From Sapria himalayana (lineage: Eukaryota > Streptophyta > Magnoliopsida > Malpighiales > Rafflesiaceae), in NCBI GenBank assembly GCA_029783825.1, contig JAREIK010001332.1, forward strand, positions 827,314-891,313: DNA of 64,000 bases, written 5' to 3'. Below are positions 21,204-32,999 of the stretch, piece by piece; the first letter of the stretch is position 1, and each line of letters opens with the position of its first letter. The notes beneath the pieces are model-generated. The model was not told the origin of the DNA. It did not search any database and saw only the letters and a list, made by a program, of their open reading frames with translations. A program made the translations under genes and the position numbers.

Positions 21204-23460
21204 CTCCCACTTAGATTACAGCCATAATGTAAAACTTTTGCCTCTCATCCCTTCTACATGTCTGTCAAATACTTTAGCTATAAGGCTCTTAGTAAAAGAA
21301 TATGTTAATTGTCTATCGATGTCACATTTGTCACCACCAGATCCCCCCTTTCACATTGTCTTTAATTAGATGATACATATGCTTGATATGTTATACTTTT
21401 TTATAGGTTTGAGGTTCCTTCAAATTTGCAATCACTCTACTATTATCATAGCTAAGTGTAATTGCATTAAATGAATGATCCTTTGATATGTTAGGAATTT
21501 TTTTAGCCACATAGCCTCCTTGGCTTCTTCTGAAGCTGCCACATATTCAACTTACACTTTCCAAGGTGAACACATAGCTTAAGATAGATTTTCTCAAATC
21601 TTCATCTAATTGGAAATTCAAGTATGTATACCCTATAGGGACACAAGATTTTCTATTTAGTATACCAACATATAATCTCTAATCATTTTCAAGTACTTGA
21701 TTATGTGTTTTACCACTATCTAATGCCCTTGTCCTGGGTTAGATTGATAACTGCTTACCATGCCAAAAGTATGCTAGATATCAGGTCTTGTACAAAGTAT
21801 CACATATATGAGGCTTTCTATTATAGATGTATTAGGAACTACCTTCATATTCTCTATCTCTTTGCGTGGTTTAGGATATTATTTCTTTGATAGAATGATT
21901 TTATATTTGAAAGAGAGAAAATCTTTCTTAGAAACGTGAATACTAAATCGAGTCAATATTTGATTGATATAAACATCTTGAGATAAGCTCAATATTATTT
22001 GTTTACAATCTCACAAAAGCTTGATTCTAAGAATATGAGCTACTTCTACTAAGTATGCCATATCAAATTGAATGAATAACTTTATATTAATTAAAGATAA
22101 TTAACCCACATCATTACTAATGAGCAAAATATCATCAACGTATAATATCAAAAATACTATGCTATTATCACATTTCTTTATATACACACAATACTCATAT
22201 TGACATTGATCAAAACTATAAGACTTTATGACTTGATGTAAATGAGTATTCCAAGATCTCATTGCATGTTTTAGTCCATAAATAGATTTGTTCAACTTAC
22301 ACAACATGTGCTCTTGGTTGTTCTCTATGAAACTATCTGGTTGTATCATATAGATATATTCTATGAGATTTTCATTTAAAAATGTAGTCTTACTTTCATT
22401 TTTTAAATTATTTAGTCATAATGAGTTGCAATAGACAAGAAAATCCAGATTGACTTTAGCATGGCTATGGGCAAAGAGGATTCCTCATAATCGATTCATT
22501 CTTTCCAATAAAATTCATTTACTACAAACCTAGTTTTATAAGTCTCAATATTACTATTTATCACTCTTTTTTTTATTATAAATCCACTTTAAATTATGAG
22601 TTTTATTTTCTCAAGTGATTTTATAAGACTTCATACATGATTAGATTACATTGACTATATTCCCAACTCCATGGCCCTTTATCAGCATTCTCCATCATTA
22701 TCTTGAAGCACTTCATCATAGTTTCCAAGATTGGAATCTAGCTCATCGGAGATTCTATCATAAAACTTTCCCAAGAGTGTAAACCATGTCAATTAATGAA
22801 TACCCATCCCACTAAGATGACACACTCCCCTTAGCCGCATATTTTTAGTGACATGCTATATAGATGCTAATTTGTGTAAATCATTGTGAATGCTATCCTA
22901 TGGTTTTACTACTGGCATATCAATGATGGGCTAACAAGATTCAAAATCCACACCATCACAAAGTTTTCTCATTATGATGAGGTAATGAGGCATCTAAGAT
23001 GTCACCCTGTGATTTTCTCTCCATAATTGAAAGATCATGGGTAGGCTTATTTTCTCTTAAAATCTCTAGAATAATTCTACTTTGGGTTTGTAGTTTGTTA
23101 TATAGTTATTTTCTAGGAATTGTGCATTGATACTAATAATTCCATTCTGATTATTTGGACAATTAAACAAACCATATTTTATTCTTTTATGGTTTCCCAC
23201 AAAGAAAAAAAATTCCATTTTTGTTTCCAAATTATTTATCTTCTCTTTTAGTACATGTGTTGAAAAATTCCACAAATGAATATGTTTCAAATTGGGCTTA
23301 CACCTAGTCAACAATTTGGTAGGAGTTGCAGGTACTGATTTAGATGGAACCAAGTTCAAAACATAAGCCACTTTTTCAAATATGTATTCCCAGTATGAAT
23401 CAGGCATATCCAAATTACACTTCATTAACCTCACCATGGTTTTCAACAATAGTGGAGTAC
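21204..23460 (-). pseudogene. Copia polyprotein relic (integrase end, RT, RNase H)
   Basis: Minus strand, read right to left. An integrase C-terminal part at 23449-23066 has DSYWEYIFEKVAYVLNLVPS, the usual WxEAxxTAxYLxNRxPS region. A reverse transcriptase part at 22349-22101 has LNKSIYGLKHAMRSW and the catalytic ILYVDDILLISND. An RNase H part near 21590-21530 has EYVAASEEAKEAMWLKKFL, ending with a PADSFTK-like tail and PPT near 21210. The pieces are separated by stops and frameshifts, so it is not active. Confidence 0.85.
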
Positions 23461-23959
23461 TTGATTATTATGACTAGAAATTAATATCAGAGTCATAAAT
23501 AATATTATGAGCTAGTGTGGGTGTGGCTACAAAAAATTTTGTAGCCACATAGAATGTGGTATACTAGGAAATGGTTATGTAAATGTGATGGTTGAGTCAT
23601 GGCGCATAAAGATTTCCATGACTATTTGTGTAGATTTTCCAACAATGATAGATAGTGAAATAACCTAATAATTCAATGATGTTTAATATAGTTATAACAT
23701 AAGAAATATTATATTTTTTATATGACTTTTTGTTCCTCTCCTTCTCAATAATTTATCAAGTATTCATTTCACTCAAAAATCACTCAATTTCATTAATATT
23801 TTGGCGTATTCCATCAAAAGTTATAATTTAGTGAAATTATTCATTTTAAGTTCTTTTTTATATAATATATTGTGAATATTCGCCAAATAATATATGACTA
23901 TGTTTACCCATTAGACAGATATTAATTCATGTCAAGAATGGAGAGTTCATACTTTGTGT

Positions 23960-24720
23960 GGGAAAAGAACAAGTAAAATTTAACCTATACAAAAGCTTAA
24001 ACAATCTAGATTATGAAGAGGAAGATTACTATAGGATAGATAGTCTCATATGCATAAAGATGAGACAAAAAGTGAACTTTAAATAGAAATTGGTTGGTTG
24101 GAATTATTTTTTTATTGAATAAATCTATAATGAGTTGAGTTTGTATCTATATCCATGTGTCATTTATTCTGCATAATAGATGATTCGGTTAAGTACATAG
24201 AGTTCCCCTTACGAACAAAAGATCAAATCATTAAATTTTATAGAATATAAGTTTACTATTCATAATCTAGATAGAGTTAGACATTCTATTGGTAAGATTG
24301 TGGCATAAGATTTTAGTAGGTCTAACTTGAATATGAAGAATGATGAAATCCTAATTTCTTATGATGTTACACTTATGTATATTTAATGAGACCATCGTAG
24401 TGTGATTGTTTTATACTTATATATAAAATAAAAAAACAATATCATTAATATGAGCATTATTATTCTTAATCTTAAAATAATTAATATACTTATTAATAGT
24501 TATTTTGATTTATAAAGAATAATATCTATAAATAGATTTATAAACACATTGAGTTAGATAACTTTATCAACTATATGATAAATATTAATTATTGATGGAA
24601 TCCATGTCCTATCATGTGGATTGATGATGCTCCCTTGAGAATACTTATAAGATTTTATATTGTTAAACCCTGCAATTTAATTTGATCAAGCATATTCAAT
24701 AAGCTAAATGAAAGATCTAG
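23960..24720 (+). repeat. inverted copy of the same LTR (solo LTR or end of a second element)
   Basis: Diverged copy, in the opposite orientation, of the LTR at 20575-21203. TTCATAATCTAGATAGA near 24260, ATATGAGCATTATTATT near 24450 and GGAATCCATGTCCTATCATG near 24598 all have counterparts in inverse order on the left. Because both LTRs of one element must be direct repeats, this copy belongs to a separate insertion. Confidence 0.65.
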
Positions 24721-26480
24721 AAAAAAATTATAAGAAATTAATTAAATTAAATTGTCAATAATTTAATTCAATCGATGAGTATTTATAATATTAACATGAA
24801 AAGTTTAATAAGTAAAAAATAATAACATACTCAAATTATTTTGAATAAATAAGTGATTGTAATTATTAATTTAATAGTGAAATAAATTTTAATTAATATA
24901 AATGATACAATATAATTTATAGTAGGAGTCAAGAACCATATTCTAACTAGAGTCCCTTCCATAACCTATTCTAGTGTCATTAGAATTGTTAAAATTATAA
25001 TTTAAGATTTCATTTATTTTTTAGAGTATATATATGCAAAAAATTGGGATTGAGATTATATTATTTAATCTTATTAATTAATATGAATTAATATCAAACT
25101 ACTTATGATTATATATATATATATATATAATAAAATAAAGATAATCTTTAAAATAATAATTTAAATATAAAATAAAAGAGAAAACATCACATCATTTTTG
25201 AAAGGTTATTGATTCTCTCTTTTGGCTTTATTTTGTGTTTTAATTTATAATGGTGGAAAAACATAAAAACATAACATTGTTCTTCTTCTTCCTTGCAACA
25301 TCGAAGTAGGACATATGAAAGAAAGGTCTGGATACACTACGAGTCCACAAAACCAAGGTATTTGATCAATGTCTTTATATTAATCTTTGTCCCAAAATAA
25401 GAAAAATTAAAAAAAAATGATTCAACACCACATGAAATATATTGAGTAAGGATTTTAATCTCAATAGTTGAAACATAAAAGAAATGAACAAAAAAAAGAT
25501 ATTCATCTGAAACAATTCCCACAGCTAATGCAATTGAAAAAGAAGGAGAAGAAAAAAAATATAACAGAACAATATAGAAGTCTCTCGCGCCCAAGGGAAT
25601 CACCTCAAAAATAATCAAGCAACATGTTGAAACAATAGGACATAAACCTCAACTTGTTGGTAGTAATAAAAATAGGATGAATGAGTTCAAAGAAAAGTAG
25701 AAAATCATGGATGAGATATAGAGGCTTATGTAATGACTTGTCTAATTTTTCAACAAGTCGAGGTGGAGCAAAAGATGACAAGTTTTTACGACTGATACAA
25801 ATTACAGAATATCAATGGGAGAGAATCTCCCATTGATATTCTGAATATTCAAATATTTTGAAAGCATTAAACAAAGTACCTAAACAATATATTCAAACTA
25901 GGTTAATTGTGTTAAAAAGTATTAAAGCTACATACAAAAATATTTAAAAGGTTACTATTATGGATATAAATTAGTCTTGTGAAAGGTGTGATCATTGCTA
26001 GAGATTTGATGCACATTACCATTGTCATGTGAAGGTTGATTGTATGAGACTGGTACTTCTCAACTTTAGACATAGCATTCGAATGCCATAATAATATTAG
26101 TGTTGACTCATGCAAAATGTTAACCATTAAATCCTAATTGTTTATCTTGTGTTGTAGTTTCTGAATTTCTTCTATAGCCTATGATCCAATCCCATAAACC
26201 CGACCTTTTTGTTGTCCACTATTCGGTATGTCAAATTCTGAATACTAATGACTATTTGATATGATTTTCTCTGTATGTTATGGATGAAAGAGGAATTTTT
26301 TGTTAAGACTTCACAAAAACTTAGTTTTAGAGAAATTTGACGAATAGTTATAAAATCATGAATCTTTATTATGAAATGTGTCTTTGTAGAGTTAGTAATA
26401 GGAAGGGGAGTGAAAATTCATACAATTCATAATATTTAACATGCTATGCCTTAATTCACATTTGAATACTTATAGATTAA
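24721..26480. other. AT-rich intergenic DNA
   Basis: No supported gene; ORFs here (25337-25618, 25912-26127) show no recognisable family. Contains an (AT)n run at about 25112-25130 and the near-perfect palindrome at 25805-25843. Confidence 0.5.
25805..25843. repeat. 18-bp perfect inverted repeat with 3-base spacer
   Basis: CAGAATATCAATGGGAGA (25805-25822), GAA, then its exact reverse complement (25826-25843). No flanking transposon ends were found. Confidence 0.95.
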
Positions 26481-27250
26481 TTTTGGTATACATTCTTGGT
26501 CAAAACTATACACACATAGTCGTGATAATTTCATATGTTACGACTCTACCACCTTATTGATGTAATTTTTTTACTATGTAACATATTCTTTTGACTTAGA
26601 ATATTTCTTTGAGTTATAGTTGAACTAGCTCAAAATAACCTCATGGCTATGACATTAATTTTACATCTTAGTAATCAAGTACTTTATTGGTACCAAAAGT
26701 TGTGGCAACATCTAGATGCCAAAACTTTTTTTACCAATCTTCATAATATGTAAGTTGGAGCCATGATGTTAATCCATCATTGTAATTTTAGCTATAAAAT
26801 ATTATAAAGAGTCAAGCTTGAGTCATGACTAACACAAGTAATGTGGCTTTTGGCATAAGAGAAAAACCAAAGTAATGGTCATTCTTCAACGATGTGAATT
26901 TGGTTTACATAATCGAAATACACCAACTCATAGTCACATTCCAATACCACAACTTCATATTATAGAGGCTATCAGGTAATTACAATTTTGCCCAGCATCA
27001 AGACTATAAAGCATAAGAAATAGACCAAATCCATGACTCATATCCAATGTCTTGATTTTGTGTTATAGAGATAAATAAATTATTGTGACTTTTCCTAACA
27101 TTATGACCATCAAGTAGAGAAAAGAGATTAAAGCCATGACTCATACCAAACACTACAACTTTGTGTTACAGAATCAAAAGACCAAAGCTATGACTTTCAT
27201 TCAATGCCACAACTTCCAATTAAAGAAACCCACACTAAATGCTTAAGAAT
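26480..27250. repeat. quasi-periodic dispersed repeat (ACAACTTTGTGTTACAGA words)
   Basis: Irregularly spaced reuse of phrases such as CCATGACTCATA, CACAACTT, TTTGTGTTACAGA/TTTTGTGTTATAGAG and CAAAGCTATGACTT, each with substitutions. The same vocabulary recurs at 38550-39560, and more weakly at 13080-13350 and 15880-16280. Function and element type unknown. Confidence 0.6.
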
Positions 27251-28037
27251 ATAATGAAAACCCTAAATAATACATGAGAATCCATGAGAGGTGTAAGTAA
27301 GATGACCCAAAAGGCTCAGCAACTCTATTTTGAATGTAATACATAAGCAACAAGGATAATACAAGACACAAACATAAACCCTAGGAGGTGGACACATATT
27401 TTGATCCCTTCCTAGAGGCAAATAAAAGTGAAATAAAATGAGTTTTGAGAGATTTGAGTTTTGAAACTTAGATTCTCTTGAGTGGTAAAATTAGATACTT
27501 AGATTCATACAAGATGAATTTTTACTTGTCTCATATATTATTCTCGTTAATTTTAGGCATAAAGAGAGAATCTAGGGATGATGTAATATATTTATTATGA
27601 TAGATTTATATTTAATACTTGAATGCAATATTTTGTTATGATATTATTTGGTTATTATTGGTTTGGTAATTAAACATAACTAAAAGTATATTTTTGGCTA
27701 ATAGTGGGTTCATGTGTGATTATAATAGTAGTTAATAATAGATAAGTCATAAAACATACTAACATGAATGGTAAACTAGAAGTGATAGTCCTACCATGAT
27801 GCAAGAGAAAAACTCATATGCTAAAATCTAAAATTGAGGTATATTTAATTATTATGAGTATGATAATGAGGCAAAAAATATGAATACTTTTATAGGTCAC
27901 TCTATTATGGATGTCTTAGAGAAACTTACCCTCAATTGATATTGGATAATAAATAGTTCTTCTAAGAGTTTCACTTTTATTGCAAGAATTAGATGTCATA
28001 ATAGAGATGGTGGCACATAAGTTATGTGATAGGTGCA
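27251..28037. other. AT-rich DNA left of hAT copy 2
   Basis: No recognisable gene. Probably old retroelement sequence that received the hAT insertion; its continuation is at 31771 onward. Confidence 0.4.
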
Positions 28038-28790
28038 AATGGATGTAGAGGTGTCAAACGGGCCGGCCCAGCACGGCACGACCCGTTTTTCCCGTGCCCC
28101 GCCGTGCTACCGTGCCGTGCCGGGCACGGCACTGTATTTTAAAGTCGGGCACGGCACGGCCCGTGGGCATGGCGAGGCCGTGCCGTGCCGTGCCCGGCCC
28201 GCTCGGGCACGTTTGCTCAACCGGGGTCCGGGTCCCGGGAGCCAAGAGGCAACACGCAACCGGCAACACCAACAGCCAAGCACGGGCACGGGCGCACGGC
28301 CCGTGCTTGGCACTTGGCACTTTGACTTGGCAGAATAAAAAAATTTTTTTTTTTTTAAATTTTTTTATTAATTTTCTGTTTATCTTTATTTAAGTTTATG
28401 TAATAAATAAAAAATAAAATTTTTTGTAAAAAATATTACATTTAAAATTAAATGTAAGTATGTAAAAAAAAAATTAGAAAATTTATTTTTTTTTTCAATT
28501 ATGTTTAGCATTTTTTAATATTATAATGTATTAATTAAATATTAAGATTTAAAGTTAATAAATTTTAAAATAATATTTAAATCTTAAATTAATAATTAAA
28601 TACATTAAGTTAGTAAAAATTTTAATTAAAAAAAATTTAAACTACGCAAATAAAAATTACCATTCATGCTTTTGAAACCAATACTCCGAAAAAAAAAGTA
28701 TAAGTTTCAACTTCAACACAACGTATAATACAAAGTACAAACAAAGCGTATAAATAAAAAAAAATATCGAAAAAAAAGAGCAGATGAGCA

Positions 28791-30914
28791 TCAATCGTCA
28801 AGCGGCATATAATGAGAATCATCAGCCGCAACATCAAGATCAGTATCATATGGGTCATCATCATCGGCAATCAGCTCCTCCGCCATCGTAGTGGATGTGG
28901 ATGCGACTGCAGTGTCTGTCATAGTCCCAGCTTCAGCACGATCACTGATGCTAAATCTCGATTCCTCCCAATCCTTCAAACATGCCAAAGCCTCAACCAT
29001 ATCTGAACGTAATCTCGATCTCCTATCCGAAATCACGTTCACTGCAACAGAAAAAGCAGACTCCGATGCTACGCTCGACACCGGAGGAGTCAGTAGATCC
29101 CGTGCCATCCTAGATAGCACGGGATAGGCGGACTCATATGATTTCCACCACTGTAATAAATCAAGATTCTTATTGTCAGAAGGTGATAGGATTGAGCAGT
29201 AATCGGTATCTAAGTACCGAGACAGCTCGCTCCTATGTGAAGGTCCACCCCTACGTTTCCCCCTCGCTAGGTTAATGGAATAAGCGTCATCTCCGAACAA
29301 GGTATCAGTGTCCGTACTCACAGTCTCAACACCACCACCACCATACCTAGTATCGTAGTATGTATATAGGTCTGTCAACTTCTCGTAAATGAACCCTTCA
29401 GGTGGCTCTTCCAGGTTCATGCACGAGGAAATGAAAGTCAGGGTGTTTTCAACCCCTTCCACCTTAGCCCTAGGGTCCATGCATGCTGCGAGGCAATAAA
29501 GAGATGGAATGGTGGACCAGTACTTCAGGTACTTGGTCTCCATCTCTGCAACCATATGGGTGAGCGTCGGGTCCGCTCGATACATCCTAAACATGCTACT
29601 AATGTTGCATATGCAACGGAGTGCAATGCAAGTGGTGGGCGTATAAACCGACGAACACATGTTCGTCGTGTCATAAAATATCTTCAGGAATTTCATAAAT
29701 GAAATTCCTGAATCCCAGTCAGTGTCGTCAACAATAAGTTCGCCACTCTTACTATTGACGTAGTCGGATATCACGTGTTCGTATCCAACACATGATTCCA
29801 ACATCAGGTACGTGTAATTCCAACGATGTCTCACATCAGATTGGAATTTCTTCTTCTTAAGATTCGCAGACAAACAGAGATTACCAAACTCTTGTAGTCT
29901 GCGAGGAAGTGCGAATATACTTGAGTGCATTGCGTATATTTTCCAACGCGGGGGAACACACCTTCATACCCGCTTGAACTATCAGGTTAATAACATGACA
30001 CATGCATCTGACATGAAATATCTCTCCTAAAGGTGCGTCTCTAATATTCCTAACAAACATATTGATCGCTACTCCATTATTCGCAGCATTATCGAAAGTG
30101 ACACTAAAAATTTTATTTTGAATTTTATATTCCCTAAATATTTTCATCATACACTCAAAAATGGCCGGGCCATCATGAGGATGAAGAATCTCTGTGACTC
30201 CTAATATTTTTTATTTATTGTCCAGTTTGAATCGACATAATGACTAGTGATACATGCATAAGAAGAATCATCGTGACATGTCCATATATCGGACGTCACG
30301 GACACCACTCCACTAAATGCCAAAAATTCCTTAATTATTTTTTGTTTTTCTAACTTATATATCTTTAGTATGTCACTCCTAGATGTGGACCTAGGAATCC
30401 TACGATAGGATGGCTGAAAATAAGTCTGCATGATGCGCACTACCCTCGGATCTTCCGAAAATCTGATCGGAAGACCCATCAATGTGATGAGCCTGGCCAT
30501 GCCGTCCCTACCCAACTCGCTGGAGTATACGAATGGAGTAAACTTTGAGACTGAACTCGATCCAGTCTCAAAAAATGTAGTGCCAAGTTGGGTTTGCCTA
30601 GGATCTAACGGTCCATGTTTTTTAGAGCATATTTCAGCATGCCTCTTTAGGTGCCCAGTCCCACATGTACTCTTGCATGTTAAAAGTCGCATACAATATT
30701 TGCACTATGCCATTTCATGTTCCTCACCCCTAACATCTAATTGTGTTATTATTTTAAAATGTGTCCAAACTACAGAAGTCCTCCTAGTTTTTTGTTTTTT
30801 AGAACTTTGGGCTGAGATGACAGGAGAAACCAAAGTTTCAGGAGCCACAGACGTTTGTGTAACACTAACATTTTCATTTTCAAAATTTAAATTTGTGTTA
30901 GGTGAATTTGTCAT
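28791..30914 (-). pseudogene. hAT transposase, three inactivating lesions
   Basis: Same protein as the intact copy at 9225-11348, but split. After the start at 30914, a CAG codon has become TAG (30706-30704) at the first zinc-finger position. An A-run near 30210 has lost one A compared with copy 1, shifting frame before GFTEILHP. A T has been gained near 29910 (ACTTCCTCGC against ACTCCTCGC), shifting frame before RRLQEFGN. The remaining 3' part (29930-28791) is open and keeps RHRWNYTYLM, the VASESAFSVA glutamate motif and the acidic tail. Other differences are scattered substitutions, so inactivation is recent. Confidence 0.95.
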
Positions 30915-31420
30915 TTTTTATTTTTCGTACTTTTTTCTAGAGAGAGAAGCTTTAGAGAGAGAAAATAAAAAAAAAAGCAAATTATATTACCCGGTAAAAG
31001 CAATGAGGTCACTCACGTGCAAGATGCACCGCAGCCCGCAGGAAGCTTTGACGTTCAAAACTCAAGTTGAGTTTCACGAAAATCCAAGCCGAAATCAAAA
31101 ACACGAGGGCCGAGAGAGAGAAGCACGGATTATGTGAGAGAGAGAAAATATAGAGAGGATTAATGTTTTTGAAAAACATAAATTTTATAGGGAGGGGGGT
31201 AGAATTTATAGGCTGATTAAAGTTTTTTTTTTAAAAAAAAATTATTTTTTTATTATTTTTTTGAATTTTTTTATTATTTTTAAGGGGCAGAATCAATGAG
31301 GACCGTCGGATTCTGCCCCCTAGCCGTTGGAGTCGAATCCAAGGGCTGAAAATCGCTCAAATTTTGAAATTTTTTTTTCCCGTTAGATATATCGATTTTC
31401 TCGGTTTTCGGCAGAAAATA

Positions 31421-31454
31421 CCGCGGGTCGGGTCTGTTTGGACCCGACCCGCGG
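31421..31454. repeat. conserved hairpin in hAT copy 2
   Basis: CCGCGGGTCGGGTC, loop TGTTTG, then the exact reverse complement. Corresponds to the longer 20-bp-arm hairpin of copy 1; the outer arm bases have diverged here (AATACC on one side). Confidence 0.9.
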
Positions 31455-31459
31455 TCTTT

Positions 31460-31762
31460 TTACTGGGGGGGGGCCTGAGCCTGATGTGTCGAGTGACTCG
31501 AGTCACGACTCAGTGAGTCGCGACTCGTGACCGTGAGTCGCGACTCACGCCACGGCACGCGTGGCATGCCGCCAGTGCCACGCGTGCCTGCGGGACCGGC
31601 ATGGGATGGACCCGTGCCGGCGTGCCGTGCCTAGGCACGGCACGAATCGTGCCTTGCTTCGCCCGGGCACGGTTTTTGAACGTGCCGGGCCGGCCCAGGC
31701 ACGGCCAAACCGTGCCGTGCCTCGTGCTGGGCCGGGCCAGCCCGGCCCGTTTGACACCTTTA
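31460..31762. repeat. GC-rich subterminal array, 5' end of hAT copy 2
   Basis: GAGTCGCGACTC-type palindromes (31495-31550) and CGTGCC/GGCACG words up to the terminal repeat. It lacks the tandem 21-base units seen in copy 1. Confidence 0.85.
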
Positions 31763-31770
31763 AATGGATG

Positions 31771-32329
31771 TGATTCAGATGACAATGATAGTCCTATGAG
31801 TTACAATCGGTCATATGGATGGCACCAATGAAATACAAAGAAAAACATATATTAATTATATAAGTATGATGCTAACGAAATTGAAAAGATACTAAAACTT
31901 GGAGAATAAAAATCTATTTTCAAACCAATCGTTAAATATAGTTAATGAGTTACCTATAATATGAGAAATTATGAATGAAATTTGAGTAGATATGATCTTT
32001 ATTATGCTAGTAGCAAAAGAGATCACTTCACAAAATAATCTAGCCTTTGTTCTATGATTGAGTAGAATCATAACAAAGCTATTTATAAAATTAAAGAGAC
32101 AAAAATAAGAATTATTCATAGAATTTAGGATTTATGACTTTAATCATTTTTATGCCTACTCGAATAACTATTAATTATTATTGGTTGATCTAATATTGCA
32201 TTTATAATCCATTTAGTATTGATATAAGGATTAAAGGTTCACTTTATTACTTGTATGACTTATATATTTTCAAAATGATATTGGATGAGAGACATTCACT
32301 CAACTAGCTTTTGGGACGTATATAACTAT
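31771..32329. other. AT-rich DNA right of hAT copy 2
   Basis: No gene or clear repeat identified. Confidence 0.4.
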
Positions 32330-32660
32330 GTGTTAAATGGGCCAAACTACCCGGGCCTTGCCCAAAGCCTGGCCCATTTTAGGCTTGCCTGGCCTGACAC
32401 GATACATTACAGTAGCATGCCCAGGCTCATGCCGGGCACTCCCTCGGCATGAGTCGTACCATGCTGTATCGAGGGTTTTTGGGCCACATGTTGTGCCAGG
32501 AAAGGCATGGGTGCTTGGCTTGTGGGCATGGCACTGGTGACCATGCACTAAGCGACACCTGATGGGCGACGACATGGTGATGCCCGACAAGAAATGGCTT
32601 GGCATGCTCGATTGGCGACGGCTCAGCAGGCTCGACGAGCGACAACGGCATTTTTCTGAA
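32330..32660. mobile_element. GC-rich relic resembling a hAT terminus
   Basis: An island with GTGTTAAATGGGCCAAACT at its left (compare GGTGTCAAACGGGCCGGGC) followed by GGCATG, CATGCC and GGGCATGG words, as in the decayed element at 19449-20011. Only one possible terminus is visible, and no target duplication. Long ORFs on both strands reflect composition. Probably a truncated old hAT end. Confidence 0.45.
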
Positions 32661-32999
32661 ACCCTATTTTTTAAAAAATTTGATTGACTCGAATTGAATA
32701 ATTAAGGAATAATGATTAACATATTTATATAAATGAAAGATGACACATAATATGTAAATAGATAGAATAATTTACATTAACATATTTGGACTTTTTATTA
32801 AGGAATATCATGCCATTGTCATTTTTTGTATGTGTGTAAATAAACAACTTTAGAGCAATATGTGGTCGAACTATTTTTCTAGCCTACAAATGTATAGAAA
32901 ATTCAAACAAATTAAAAACTAGAGATAATTACAAAAAATAAAATAAGCATACTTAATTTACAAATTAAAAATATGATAAAATTTACTTAATTGAATAAA

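Larger units (their letters stand above)
28046..31762 (-). mobile_element. hAT DNA transposon copy 2, full length but broken
   Basis: A 3717-bp element, inverted relative to copy 1. Ends are TAGAGGTGTCAAACGGGCC on the left and GGCCCGTTTGACACCTTTA on the right (one change from consensus). The perfect 8-bp target duplication AATGGATG is at 28038-28045 and 31763-31770. Coding and AT-rich parts match copy 1 almost base for base. Its transposase has a nonsense change and two frameshifts, so it could move only if copy 1 or another source supplies transposase. Both subterminal GC arrays are shorter than in copy 1. Confidence 0.95.

Noticed and set aside
32330..32660. Complete hAT element with two termini
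   Set aside because: Only one terminus resembles the hAT end and no 8-bp duplication is visible, so it is reported only as a relic.
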